NCBI GenBank assembly: GCA_900316755.1
Contig: ONED01000016.1
Span: 1-34,056 of the forward strand
Origin: an uncultured Eubacteriales bacterium
Lineage (GTDB): Bacteria > Bacillota > Clostridia > Lachnospirales > Lachnospiraceae
Direction of reading: 5' to 3'
DNA length: 34,056 nt
Shown: piece after piece, positions 15,695-22,039 of the stretch
How positions within the stretch are numbered: position 1 is the first letter of the stretch
Layout: every line of letters starts with the position of its first letter
Position numbers and translations under genes: made by a program
The notes under the pieces: generated by a model
What the model saw: the letters and a program-made list of their open reading frames with translations, nothing else
What the model was told of the DNA's origin: nothing
Databases searched by the model: none

Positions 15695-16300
15695 ATGGAA
15701 TATACTGGAATTTTTGCTTATATTGTTGTCAGCATTATCGTAGTGGCTGTTGTACTTCGTGTGATTCTGCCTCATTGGTGGGATGAGAATTACGAAGAAC
15801 CAAGCGTTAGGGCAGGAAAACGAGGGGAAAAGAAAGCGACAGAAATAATAAAACGGGTTATGAAAGAAGGGGACGTGTTACTTACAAATGTCTGTATTGA
15901 GTTTGAAGGAAAAAGAACAGAATTGGATAATGTGATTGTCAACAAAAGAGGAGTGTTCATTATAGAGGTAAAAAATTATAGTGGGATGTTGATTGGTGCG
16001 GAGGATGATTACGAATGGACAAAGTATAAGATTAGCGAGGGTGGAAATACCTATGAAAAACAGGTTCGTAATCCAATTAAGCAGGTAAAACGTCAGGTTT
16101 ATATTTTGTCTCACTATTTAAAATATTATGGTATTCCTGTCTGGGTCGAGGGCTATGTTTTTTTGTTAAACAATCACAGCCCAATCTCCAGTGATTCTGT
16201 ATTAGAATCATATAAAGATATTGAACGGGTAATACATAGGCAATCGCGCAATATTTTAAATAAGCGTACCATGATTGCAATAAAAGATTTGTTGGATTGA
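15695..16300 (+). CDS. NERD-domain membrane-anchored protein (putative nuclease)
   Basis: This gene encodes 201 residues. One N-terminal transmembrane helix (FAYIVVSIIVVAVVLRVIL) precedes a NERD domain (about 35-150): GKRGEKKATEII, then LDNVIVNKRGVFIIEVKNYSG. The last segment is the restriction-endonuclease-like active-site pattern (D...E-x-K). NERD domains belong to the PD-(D/E)XK superfamily and are suspected DNA-processing enzymes. AGGAGAG precedes the ATG. The role is unknown; the neighbours are mostly accessory genes. Confidence 0.82.
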   Translation: MEYTGIFAYIVVSIIVVAVVLRVILPHWWDENYEEPSVRAGKRGEKKATEIIKRVMKEGDVLLTNVCIEFEGKRTELDNVIVNKRGVFIIEVKNYSGMLIGAEDDYEWTKYKISEGGNTYEKQVRNPIKQVKRQVYILSHYLKYYGIPVWVEGYVFLLNNHSPISSDSVLESYKDIERVIHRQSRNILNKRTMIAIKDLLD

Positions 16301-16332
16301 ATTTACTATAAAACATTCTATGGATAAAACAC

Positions 16333-16803
16333 ATGAATATGAACGATGAGTATTTTATGAGAAAAGCAATTGAACTTTCCGTATTAGCTGTGAAACATGG
16401 TAATGAACCATTTGGAGCAGTGCTTGTGAGGGACGGAGAGGTTGTATATACAAATGAAAACCAGATATACACCATGCATGATCCGACATTTCACGGGGAA
16501 GCGGGGCTACTCCGGCGCTTTTGTGCAGAAACCGGAATTACGGATTTGCATGAGTATACAATGTATTCCAGCTGCGAACCATGTTTTATGTGCAGTGGCG
16601 CAATGGTTTGGACAAAACTTGGGAGATTGGTTTTTGCAGCCGGCAATAAGGATCTGGAGGAAATATTGGGAAACGAAGGTTGCGATTGCAGTCAAATTGT
16701 TTTCGAAAATTCTTTCTGGAAGCCGAGTGTGACGAAGGGGGTTCTTAGAGAAGAAAGTCTCAAAGTATTAGCCTCATATTTTGCTGAGCATGTAAAGGGA
16801 TAA
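16333..16803 (+). CDS. Nucleoside/guanine deaminase-like zinc deaminase
   Basis: This gene encodes 156 residues of the cytidine/deoxycytidylate deaminase superfamily. The zinc site is complete: His54-Gly-Glu56 (HGE, where HAE is usual) and Pro83-Cys84-x2-Cys87. NEPFGAVLV is the conserved substrate-side strand. The protein is close in size to guanine deaminase and TadA-like enzymes; the SSCEPCFMCSGAMVW segment is typical of guanine deaminases. No strong ribosome site is visible; ATG 16333 or 16339 may be used. It deaminates a base or nucleoside, but which one cannot be decided. Confidence 0.85.
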   Translation: MNMNDEYFMRKAIELSVLAVKHGNEPFGAVLVRDGEVVYTNENQIYTMHDPTFHGEAGLLRRFCAETGITDLHEYTMYSSCEPCFMCSGAMVWTKLGRLVFAAGNKDLEEILGNEGCDCSQIVFENSFWKPSVTKGVLREESLKVLASYFAEHVKG

Positions 16804-16825
16804 ATTCTATGAGCGTGAAGATGGT

Positions 16826-16907
16826 AAAATTAGATTTTAGATTAGTCGAAATCGGTTGACAAACCGGCTTGCTTTGACTAAAATAAAATCAGATTTTGGA
16901 TTAGTCG
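16826..16907 (+). repeat. 23-bp direct repeat pair upstream of the AAA-DUF4143 gene
   Basis: AAAATTAGATTTTAGATTAG (start of 16826-16848) is repeated as AAAATCAGATTTTGGATTAG (start of 16885-16907), each ending in TCG; 21 of 23 positions match and the copies are 59 bp apart. A small inverted repeat CGGTT-gaca-AACCG (16853-16866) lies between them. This looks like a local duplication in the leader of the next gene. Confidence 0.6.
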
Positions 16908-16924
16908 TCGGAGGAGGATTTGCA

Positions 16925-18157
16925 TTGGCATATATTGAAAGAGCAATTACCCCAATACTAAAGAAGCGGGTATCGACAAGTAAATGTACTCTTATTACAG
17001 GAGCAAGACAGGTTGGAAAATCAACCCTTGTAAAACATGAGTTTTCTGAATACAACAGGGCAAATTTTGACGATAAATTGACAAGATTGCAGGCAAAAGA
17101 AGAACCAAAGCTGTTTTTTCTCAATAACCCATGCCCATTATTTATTGATGAGGTTCAGAAGGAAAATAGTATTATTGAAGATATTAAGATGAAAGTCGAT
17201 GAATCAGAGGAAAGAGGACTGTTCATTCTTTCCGGGTCACAGAAGCTGGAACTTATGAAAGAAATAAGTGAATCGCTTGCCGGGAGGGTTTCAATAACAG
17301 AACTGTCCGGGCTCTCGATGCGTGAAATAAATGGTGTGAAGTTTAACCGTCATTTTGTTCCCAAAGAAGAGTATCTGAAAGAACGCGAAAAAGATATCAA
17401 ACCATACAGTGATTTGTGGAAAACCATACACAAAGGGTCATATCCTGAATTGTATGATGTGGAAAGGGACTGGCAGGAATATTATTCTTCGTATGTTTCA
17501 ACTTATCTTGAAAGAGATATAAATGAGTTGATTTCCACGGACAGTATCACGTTTACAAAGTTCCTTACAGCTGTTGCTGCGAGAACCGGAGAAATGTTGA
17601 ATTATGCGAACATTGCAAGTGAAGTGGGCGTCAGCGAGCCGACGATTAAGACATGGATTTCTATTCTGGAAAGAACGGGAATCGTATTCTTATTACAGCC
17701 ATATAGTGCAAGTGCATTAAGTCGTGCAATTAAGACTCCCAAAATATACTTTAGGGATACCGGATTGGCATGTTATCTCACGAGATGGCTGACGGCGGAC
17801 GCATTAAAGTGTTCGGCTGTTGCAGGAAATATGTTTGAAACATTTATGGTATCAGAAATATTAAAATCTTATACAAATGAAGGTAAAGACTATAAATTTA
17901 ATATCTTTTATTATAGAGGAAAAGATAAAAACGTTGCCGAGGAAAACGAGATAGATCTCATCATTGAGGAAGACGGGGTTCTTTATCCCATTGAAATAAA
18001 AATGTCCGGTAATCCGAAAGTGAATATGGGAGCAGCGAATCCGGTGCTTGACAAAATTAAGGGGAAATCAAGAGGAATGGGGGTAGTGCTCTGTCTGATA
18101 GACAAAAAAACGTATTTACGGGAAAATCTGGTTGCTCTTCCGATAGAGTATATATAA
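16925..18157 (+). CDS. AAA+ ATPase with DUF4143 domain
   Basis: This gene encodes 410 residues starting at TTG. GGAGGAGG (16910-16917) sits seven bases upstream, which makes this a better start than the TTG at 16856. The N-terminal AAA_14 domain has Walker A GARQVGKST (from residue 26) and Walker B LFIDEVQ, with sensor LFILSGSQ. The C-terminal DUF4143 part (about 200-400) contains a winged-helix-like segment (MLNYANIASEVGVSEPTIKTWISILE) and a nuclease-like end (NEIDLIIEEDGVLYPIEIKMS), the PD-(D/E)XK pattern. These are numerous, mostly uncharacterised P-loop proteins of mobile or strain-variable regions; some are linked to toxin-antitoxin or defence settings. No partner is clear here. Confidence 0.85.
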   Translation: MAYIERAITPILKKRVSTSKCTLITGARQVGKSTLVKHEFSEYNRANFDDKLTRLQAKEEPKLFFLNNPCPLFIDEVQKENSIIEDIKMKVDESEERGLFILSGSQKLELMKEISESLAGRVSITELSGLSMREINGVKFNRHFVPKEEYLKEREKDIKPYSDLWKTIHKGSYPELYDVERDWQEYYSSYVSTYLERDINELISTDSITFTKFLTAVAARTGEMLNYANIASEVGVSEPTIKTWISILERTGIVFLLQPYSASALSRAIKTPKIYFRDTGLACYLTRWLTADALKCSAVAGNMFETFMVSEILKSYTNEGKDYKFNIFYYRGKDKNVAEENEIDLIIEEDGVLYPIEIKMSGNPKVNMGAANPVLDKIKGKSRGMGVVLCLIDKKTYLRENLVALPIEYI

Positions 18158-18170
18158 TATATTGCCAAAA

Positions 18171-18200
18171 GTTATAAAAAGTTATAAAAACTTATAAAGA
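18171..18200 (+). repeat. Three tandem 10-bp AT-rich repeats
   Basis: GTTATAAAAA (18171-18180), GTTATAAAAA (18181-18190) and the degenerate CTTATAAAGA (18191-18200) are phased at 10 bp, one helical turn, just after the ATPase stop. They could be a protein binding array, a curved-DNA element or slippage product; no function can be assigned. Confidence 0.6.
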
Positions 18201-18316
18201 GGTGAATCCAACAAGAGAATTTTTGTAAAACCACAGAATTCACAAAGTGGATTTGAATCTGCAGGAATTGGAAAGGAATACGCTATGCTTAAGCTTTGTT
18301 GAAAGGAGGTTTTGAA

Positions 18317-18883
18317 ATGGTTCTCGAGACAGAAAGATTGATTCTCCGCCCATGGGAGGAGGCGGATGCGGAAGAATTATACAAGTATGCAAAGAATCCA
18401 CAGGTAGGACCCGTTGCAGGATGGCCGCCGCACACAAGTGTGAAAAATAGCCGCGAGATTATACGGAGCGTATTATCCGCACCGGAGACATATGCTGTTG
18501 TTCTGAAGGAATCTATGAAACCGGTGGGCAGTATCGGATTGATTTCGCCCATGCAGTCTCATACCAAAGTCGGACAGACAGAGTGGGAGATTGGATACTG
18601 GATTGGTGTCCCGTATTGGGGACAGGGTCTGATTCCGGAGGCAGTGCAAAGGCTTCAGAAGTATGCGTTTGAAGACCTTGGATGCACTGCTCTTTGGTGC
18701 GGATATTATGAGGGAAATGCAAAATCCAAACGGGTTCAGGAGAAATGCGGATTCCGGTATCATCACACCGAAAGGAATAAACCCTGCTTCTTAATGGGAG
18801 ATGTAAGGACCGAGCATTTCACATATTTAACGAAAGAACAGTGGGAGGCAGATACAAATGATAGGATTAGGGACAGTCATTAA
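18317..18883 (+). CDS. GNAT-family acetyltransferase, RimJ/RimL type
   Basis: This gene encodes 188 residues. LETERLILRPWEEADAEELY is the typical opening, and the acetyl-CoA motif is IGYWIGVPYWGQGLIPEAVQRLQKYAFEDLG (about 93-123), followed by NAKSKRVQEKCGF, the conserved tail. These enzymes acetylate amino groups of proteins (for example ribosomal) or small molecules; the target is unknown. AAAGGAGG (18301-18308) sets the start at 18317. Its end overlaps by 26 bp the start of a truncated DUF554 gene. Confidence 0.9.
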   Translation: MVLETERLILRPWEEADAEELYKYAKNPQVGPVAGWPPHTSVKNSREIIRSVLSAPETYAVVLKESMKPVGSIGLISPMQSHTKVGQTEWEIGYWIGVPYWGQGLIPEAVQRLQKYAFEDLGCTALWCGYYEGNAKSKRVQEKCGFRYHHTERNKPCFLMGDVRTEHFTYLTKEQWEADTNDRIRDSH

Positions 18884-18965
18884 CACAGCCGGAATTGTAC
18901 TTGGCGGTACTGGCAGCCTTTTTACCTATATAGAATATTGTTATTTTTACATAAAGAAAAGCTGA
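18858..18965 (+). pseudogene. Truncated 5' end of a DUF554 (YdfK-like) gene
   Basis: ATG at 18858 opens a frame reading MIGLGTVINTAGIVLGGTGS, which is the well-known beginning of DUF554 membrane proteins (about 225 residues). After about 20 residues the match is lost (LFTYIEYCYFYIKKS) and the frame stops at 18965. The rest of the gene is absent, and the terminator of the minus-strand tRNA begins at the same place (18961-18988). In related genomes the DUF554 gene is expected to continue at this point, so a deletion or insertion removed it. The overlap with the GNAT gene is typical of a former operon. Confidence 0.75.
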
Positions 18966-18988
18966 GAATACTTTTACAGCAACTCAGC
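18953..18988 (-). terminator. Terminator of tRNA-Gly
   Basis: On the minus strand, GCTGAG (complement of 18983-18988) pairs with CTCAGC (complement of 18961-18966) and is followed by TTTTCTTT. It lies ten bases after the tRNA end. Confidence 0.75.
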
Positions 18989-18998
18989 CTCTCCGAAA

Positions 18999-19069
18999 AG
19001 CAGATAACGGGAATCGAACCCGCCTCCCCAGCTTGGGAAGCTGGTGTTCTACCAATGAACTATATCTGC
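18999..19069 (-). tRNA. tRNA-Gly (anticodon CCC)
   Basis: Minus strand, 71 nt. Acceptor GCAGATA/TATCTGC with discriminator T, D-stem GTTC/GAAC, anticodon stem CCAGC/GCTGG with loop TTCCCAA (anticodon CCC, reads GGG), T-arm GCGGG-TTCGATT-CCCGT. CCA is not encoded. A clean promoter and terminator flank it. Confidence 0.93.
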
Positions 19070-19085
19070 GTGCTTACATCTTCAT

Positions 19086-19114
19086 ATTATACCTATTAGA
19101 AGGTAGAATTTCAA
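19086..19114 (-). promoter_or_regulatory. Promoter of tRNA-Gly
   Basis: On the minus strand TTGAAA, exactly 17 bp, then TATAAT, ending 17 bases upstream of the tRNA. It is close to the sigma-A consensus. Confidence 0.85.
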
Positions 19115-19200
19115 GAGATTTTTGAAAAGATTTTTGAGAAAAGTGGCAGAGGAAATGAGACTCATTTATTTGTAAAAGATTTCATTGATGGAGCATGCAT

Positions 19201-19263
19201 GGACAGAACCCAACTACTTGACATATGTCAAGTGGTTGGGTCGGACTGTAGACAAAAATGTCC
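19201..19263. repeat. Near-perfect 32-bp palindrome within a 63-bp inverted-ended element
   Basis: Positions 19209-19240 (CCCAACTACTTGACAT, then ATGTCAAGTGGTTGGG) form two 16-bp arms with no loop and a single T/G mismatch. Outside, GGACA (19201-19205) and TGTCC (19259-19263) are inverted again. The element lies downstream of the TauE gene end. No T-run follows in either direction, so it is not a standard terminator. A small non-autonomous element end, a REP-like sequence or an operator are possible. Confidence 0.55.
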
Positions 19264-19269
19264 CCTTCA

Positions 19270-20049
19270 TTATGATTTCAGGAAATTTACAACAAAGATT
19301 ACGGCACCTAAAACGGTTAGGACAACACCTGTGGCACGGTTCAGTGTGGCTGCACTCGCTTTATTTGCAAATTTGGCGGCGACTCTTGCCCAAAGGAGTG
19401 TGAACAGAACACAAAGAGCCAAACACAGTAAATCAGGCATCCCGCCTATGGTGAAATGACTTGCGGCTCCGGTAAATGCGGTAAACGCCATGATAAACAC
19501 GCTCGTTCCAACTGCTGTTTTCAATTCGTATCCCAACACGCTAGTCAGGACAAGCAGCATCATCATGCCACCTCCGGCACCGATAAATCCACAGATAAAC
19601 CCAATCAGAATTCCCCATACGATGGATTGCATTAACCTTTTTTGGGGGCTCACACTCTGCATGGCCTCCTTGGTCGTCATGACCGGCTTGACAATAAATT
19701 TAATGCCGAGCAGGAAGGTCATGACCACAGAAAAACCTCCCATAGTTGTATTGGGAATCAGACTTGCAACATAGCTTCCCAACATGGTGCACAGCAATAC
19801 GGTCAGCATCATGACAATTCCGTTTTTGATGTCCAGATTTTTATTTTTCCCGTAAGTATAGGCGCTGACTGCACTGGCAAGCACATCACTGGCAAGTGCG
19901 ATTCCGACTGCCTCATATGCCGGAATCCCCAAAAGAACAATCAGCATGGGGCTGATTACAGCGGCGGCACTCATTCCGGCAAAGCCGGTGCCAAGACCTG
20001 CACCGAGTCCTGCAAAAAAGCAGGTAATCACTTTTATAAATATTTCCAT
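19270..20049 (-). CDS. TSUP-family (TauE/SafE) anion exporter
   Basis: This gene encodes 259 residues with about eight transmembrane helices in two repeats. Each repeat starts with a glycine-rich motif: GLGAGLGTGFAGMSAAAVISP (about 14-34) and IGFICGFIGAGGGMMMLLVL (about 148-167), typical of the TauE/SafE family, which export sulfite, sulfonates or related anions. GAGGA precedes the ATG. A strong promoter lies upstream. No sulfur-metabolism partner is adjacent, so the substrate is unknown. Confidence 0.88.
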   Translation of the reverse strand: MEIFIKVITCFFAGLGAGLGTGFAGMSAAAVISPMLIVLLGIPAYEAVGIALASDVLASAVSAYTYGKNKNLDIKNGIVMMLTVLLCTMLGSYVASLIPNTTMGGFSVVMTFLLGIKFIVKPVMTTKEAMQSVSPQKRLMQSIVWGILIGFICGFIGAGGGMMMLLVLTSVLGYELKTAVGTSVFIMAFTAFTGAASHFTIGGMPDLLCLALCVLFTLLWARVAAKFANKASAATLNRATGVVLTVLGAVIFVVNFLKS

Positions 20050-20083
20050 TTTCTATTCCTCGAATCATTTTGATTTTAGATTG

Positions 20084-20112
20084 ATTATGCGTCAAAGCGA
20101 CTGAATTGTCAA
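20084..20112 (-). promoter_or_regulatory. Promoter of the TauE/SafE gene
   Basis: On the minus strand TTGACA, 17 bp, CATAAT; the -10 ends 34 bases upstream of the start codon. It is divergent from the hsp20 promoters. Confidence 0.75.
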
Positions 20113-20125
20113 GGGAAGGTGGCTA

Positions 20126-20154
20126 TTGATTTTCCGGCTGAATCGGAATACAAT
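20126..20154 (+). promoter_or_regulatory. Upstream promoter candidate of hsp20
   Basis: TTGATT (20126-20131), a 17-bp spacer and TACAAT (20149-20154) lie upstream of CIRCE. Transcripts from here would run through the CIRCE element, where bound HrcA could act as a roadblock. Confidence 0.45.
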
Positions 20155-20204
20155 AGATTTCCGATATTAACACAAAATAAACTTTATAAAAGAAGTATAA
20201 AATA

Positions 20205-20231
20205 TTAGCACTCTATATTGACGAGTGCTAA
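20205..20231 (+). promoter_or_regulatory. CIRCE element (HrcA operator)
   Basis: TTAGCACTC-N9-GAGTGCTAA is a perfect copy of the CIRCE consensus, the binding site of the heat-shock repressor HrcA. It overlaps the -35 of the promoter at 20218-20246, so binding should block it. CIRCE normally controls groES-groEL and hrcA-grpE-dnaK-dnaJ; here it controls a small heat-shock protein. Confidence 0.95.
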
Positions 20232-20246
20232 CAATGGTGCTATAAC
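20218..20246 (+). promoter_or_regulatory. CIRCE-overlapped promoter of hsp20
   Basis: TTGACG (20218-20223) sits inside the CIRCE spacer; 17 bp later TATAAC (20241-20246) is the -10. The leader to the start codon is about 70 bases. Confidence 0.7.
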
Positions 20247-20323
20247 ATTCATATAACAAATAGAAAACAAAAATTCGTGACACCTTACAAGATGCCGCGA
20301 GGGATTTTAAGGAGGAATGACTT

Positions 20324-20767
20324 ATGTTAATGCCTAGTATTTTTGGGGAAAGTTTATTTGATGATTTTTTTGAGGATTTTGCACATCCAACCAGACGCGC
20401 AACCAGGTATTATGTTCCCGCATCTAATATGATGAGAACAGATGTGAAGGAAAGCGAAACCGGATATGAATTGGATATCGATTTGCCGGGCGTCAAGAAA
20501 GAAGATGTGAAGGCAGAACTGAAGGAAGGGTATTTGACCATTCAGGCAACCACGAATTCAGAACAGGAACAGAAAGATGACAACGGAAAATATATCCGCC
20601 GTGAGCGTTATTCCGGCAACTGCAGCAGAAGCTTCTATGTTGGTGAGGATATCACGCAGGAAGATATCAAAGCAAAATTTGAAAACGGAATTTTGAAGAT
20701 TCTGGTACCGAAGAAAAAAGCGATTCCGAAGGTAGAGGAAAGCAAATATATTGCGATTGAAGGATAA
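20324..20767 (+). CDS. hsp20: Small heat-shock protein Hsp20 (alpha-crystallin family)
   Basis: This gene encodes 147 residues. It holds unfolded proteins without ATP and forms large oligomers in the cytoplasm. The alpha-crystallin domain spans about 40-135: DVKESETGYELDIDLPGVKKEDVKAELKEGYLTIQA and later FENGILKILVPKK, with the A/GxxxNGxLxI-like motif (KFENGILKI). A C-terminal IPK-type sequence (KAIPKVEE) fits the oligomerisation tail. AAGGAGG (20310-20316) precedes the ATG. It is a single-gene unit under HrcA/CIRCE control with a strong terminator. Confidence 0.95.
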   Translation: MLMPSIFGESLFDDFFEDFAHPTRRATRYYVPASNMMRTDVKESETGYELDIDLPGVKKEDVKAELKEGYLTIQATTNSEQEQKDDNGKYIRRERYSGNCSRSFYVGEDITQEDIKAKFENGILKILVPKKKAIPKVEESKYIAIEG

Positions 20768-20796
20768 TCGCAGACGGAGTTTTCCGTATGACGAAC

Positions 20797-20836
20797 CCCC
20801 GGACACAGCAACAGATGTTGTGTCCGGGGTGTTTTC
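20797..20836 (+). terminator. Rho-independent terminator after hsp20
   Basis: CCCCGGACACA (20797-20807) pairs perfectly with TGTGTCCGGGG (20819-20829), followed by TGTTTTC. Confidence 0.9.
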
Positions 20837-20858
20837 ATTCCATAACGATAAAAAAACC

Positions 20859-20887
20859 TTGTAATCCCTTTTCATTCGGATTAAAAT
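20859..20887 (+). promoter_or_regulatory. Promoter of the COG0523 GTPase pair with nested inverted repeats
   Basis: TTGTAA (20859-20864), 17 bp and TAAAAT (20882-20887) form the promoter. Within it TAATCC (20862-20867) and GGATTA (20878-20883) are inverted, and the outer TGTAAT/ATTACA (20860-20865 and 20885-20890) are inverted again. A metal-responsive repressor such as a Fur/Zur relative is a reasonable guess for a COG0523 operon, but the spacing differs from the classical 7-1-7 Zur box. Confidence 0.5.
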
Positions 20888-20931
20888 TACAGGCATGGAT
20901 GAGATAGAGAGAAAGAAAGGAACATTGCAAT

Positions 20932-22026
20932 ATGACAAAAGTAGACATTATCTCCGGTTTTTTGGGAGCCGGAAAGACAACATTTATTAAACAACTGATT
21001 CATGAAGTATATGCAGGGGAGAAACTGGTGCTGATTGAAAATGAATTCGGCGAAATCGGAATTGACGGCGGCTTTTTAAAAGATGCAGGAATTGAGATTA
21101 CCGAGATGAACTCGGGCTGTATCTGCTGTACACTGGTCGGAGATTTCAGCAAAGCACTGCAGAAGGTGCTTGACGAGTACCAACCGGATCGTGTCATCAT
21201 CGAGCCGTCCGGGGTCGGCAAACTCTCGGATATCGTGAGGGCAATCGAGGATGTTAAGGAGACGGCAGACATTGAAATCAGCGGTAAAATTACGGTTGTG
21301 GACGGCAAGAAGGCAAAACTCTACCTGAAGAATTTTGGGGAGTTTTTTGAAGATCAGGTAAAACATGCGTCCACGATTGTCATCAGCCGGACACAGATGA
21401 TGACGGAAGAAAAGGTGGAAGAGTGCGTGCATTTGCTGCGCGAGGAGAATGAAGATGCGACGATTATCTCGACTCCATGGGAACAGCTTAGTGGGGAAGC
21501 GATTCGCCACGCACTGGAACATGAAGAAATCCACATGGAGCATGAGCACCATCACGACCATGAGTGTTGTGGACATGAGCACCATCATGAGCATCACCAC
21601 GACCATGAGTGCTGTGGACATGACCACCATCATGAGCATCATCACGACCACGAGCATCACCATGACCATGAGTGTTGCGAACATGACCATGAGCATCACC
21701 ACGACCATGAGTGTTGCGGACATGGGCACGACCATCACCATCATCATGCCGATGAGGTGTTTACGAGCTGGGGCAAGGAAACGGCGCATCGGTACACGGA
21801 GGAGGAACTGGCATTTATTGTGAAAACGCTGTCGGAGACGACTGCATACGGAACTGTACTCCGTGCAAAGGGCATTGTAGCGATGGCAGACGGTACGTGG
21901 AAGCAGTTTGACCTTGTTCCCGAGGAAACTGAGGTACGGGAAGGACAGGCGGATTATACCGGACGTGTCTGTGTCATCGGGACAGACTTAAAAGAAGACG
22001 ATTTAGCAAAATTATTCAGCATTTAA
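20932..22026 (+). CDS. COG0523 (CobW/ZNG1-like) GTPase with His/Cys-rich metal-binding region
   Basis: This gene encodes 364 residues. G3E GTPases of this family deliver or store metals such as Zn, Ni or Co. Walker A is GFLGAGKTT (9-17); the CxCC metal site is Cys63-Ile-Cys65-Cys66 (NSGCICCTL); EPSGVGK is the Walker B-adjacent region; SRTQ replaces the usual NKxD base-recognition motif. Residues 201-272 are an extraordinary metal-binding insert with about 39 His and four Cys pairs (HDHECC modules), placed between the GTPase and the C-terminal CobW_C domain (about 275-364, ETTAYGTVLRAKGIVAM). It forms an operon with the next gene (13-bp gap). Which metal is bound is not shown by sequence. Confidence 0.9.
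   Translation: MTKVDIISGFLGAGKTTFIKQLIHEVYAGEKLVLIENEFGEIGIDGGFLKDAGIEITEMNSGCICCTLVGDFSKALQKVLDEYQPDRVIIEPSGVGKLSDIVRAIEDVKETADIEISGKITVVDGKKAKLYLKNFGEFFEDQVKHASTIVISRTQMMTEEKVEECVHLLREENEDATIISTPWEQLSGEAIRHALEHEEIHMEHEHHHDHECCGHEHHHEHHHDHECCGHDHHHEHHHDHEHHHDHECCEHDHEHHHDHECCGHGHDHHHHHADEVFTSWGKETAHRYTEEELAFIVKTLSETTAYGTVLRAKGIVAMADGTWKQFDLVPEETEVREGQADYTGRVCVIGTDLKEDDLAKLFSI
21532..21747 (+). repeat. In-gene repeat encoding the His/Cys-rich insert
   Basis: The DNA is built from degenerate copies of CATCACGACCATGAGTG followed by TTGCGGACAT-like segments, giving four HDHECC modules joined by HHHEHH linkers. Copies differ at synonymous sites (cat/cac, tgt/tgc), so selection on the protein, with past slippage, is likely. 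Copy number may vary between strains. Confidence 0.75.
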
Positions 22027-22039
22027 GGGGTGAGGAGTC

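Noticed and set aside
21076..21789. 237-codon minus-strand frame opposite the His-rich GTPase.
   Set aside because: It is the mirror of the CAT/CAC repeats (giving Met/Val runs) and lacks a ribosome site; the plus-strand gene explains the DNA.
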